A stretch of DNA of 64,000 bases from positions 1 to 64,000 of the forward strand of contig NZ_LMSS01000006.1 in the NCBI RefSeq assembly GCF_001429605.1, written 5' to 3'. The translations under genes and the position numbers were made by a program. Position 1 is the stretch's first letter. Every line of letters begins with the position of its first letter. Positions 63,884 to 64,000 of this stretch are shown here, piece after piece. Under the pieces are notes generated by a model. It had not been told where the DNA came from and ran no database searches. It saw only the letters and a list, made by a program, of their open reading frames with translations. Source of the stretch: Phycicoccus sp. Soil802 (GTDB lineage Bacteria; Actinomycetota; Actinomycetes; Actinomycetales; Dermatophilaceae).

Positions 63884-64000
63884 GCGGCACCCCCTGCCGT
63901 GGCGACGGGCTGCCTGGGCGGTGCACCCACTCCGGTGCCGACCCCGTAGAGGTCGAGGTCGCGGGCGTGCTCCTGGAGCGGCTTCACGGTGAACTCGCCC
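63880..64000 (-). CDS. carB: Carbamoyl-phosphate synthase large subunit, C-terminal end
   Basis: Only the last 39 codons and stop are in the window: GEFTVKPLQEHARDLDLYG matches the end of actinobacterial CarB, followed by a glycine/alanine-rich tail. The start lies beyond the right edge. It is coupled to pyrK (GTGA). The call rests on this short tail and on operon context. Confidence 0.75.
   Translation of the reverse strand, partial: GEFTVKPLQEHARDLDLYGVGTGVGAPPRQPVATAGGAA

Overview
The window is high-GC DNA (about 70% by eye), with many GTG starts, 4-base gene overlaps, an actinobacterial-type integration host factor, F420-type LLM oxidoreductases and an HGxxPAAW-type protein. This points to an actinobacterium. 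Gene order (trpE with a TRP-region membrane protein, trpCBA, MauE/DsbA, lgt, gltBD, pyk; carB-pyrKDF-mihF-gmk-rpoZ-coaBC-metK-priA-def-fmt-rsmB) suggests Micrococcales, probably Intrasporangiaceae/Dermatophilaceae. The family placement is inference. Nearly all housekeeping genes are on the minus strand.

Layout from left to right. 1-6.3 kb is accessory in character: the end of an IS481-type transposase cutting into a membrane-protein gene, an ArsR regulator coupled to a SulP transporter, a tRNA-Leu(CAA), and an operon of one secreted protein, an ABC ATPase and two membrane proteins. 6.5-22.3 kb is core metabolism: pyk, gltBD, lgt, a DsbA/MauE pair, trpABC, trpE and hisI. 22.3-36.6 kb is a variable block: a lipoprotein/CDP-alcohol transferase/VTT-like operon, a divergent two-component system, a small gene resembling two contractile-injection baseplate parts joined together, a sortase-type (LAXTG) surface protein, a membrane-bound spermidine-synthase-like protein, an LLM oxidoreductase and a heterodimeric ABC exporter. 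36.6-47.2 kb holds hisF, a small P-loop kinase, a 91-bp nested inverted repeat, FUSC and MFS membrane proteins, and an FMN-riboswitch operon ribD-ribE-pnuC-ribBA-ribH that runs on into hisE-hisG and a PH-domain gene. 47.2-64 kb holds an MFS protein with a cyclic-nucleotide-binding domain, rpe, a TPR protein, an LLM oxidoreductase and then the long rsmB-to-carB run.

Two genome-scale signals cut across the genes. First, the octamer GTATGCCG (or its complement) occurs 34 times by hand count, 17 in each orientation, about once per 1.9 kb. It is used in several codon phases and brings in codons that are rare in such genomes (TAT, ATA, GCA). That density and symmetry resemble a DNA uptake or other genome-marking sequence. 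Second, about twelve transcription-unit starts have a TANNNT-like -10 box only 6-7 bases before the start codon, which predicts leaderless mRNAs.

How genes work together: the trp run makes tryptophan from chorismate-derived anthranilate; trpC, B and A are translationally coupled to MauE, a DsbA-like protein and lgt (envelope biogenesis). The rib operon makes riboflavin from GTP and ribulose-5-phosphate and imports flavin, under FMN feedback. The carB-pyrK-pyrD-pyrF run makes UMP.
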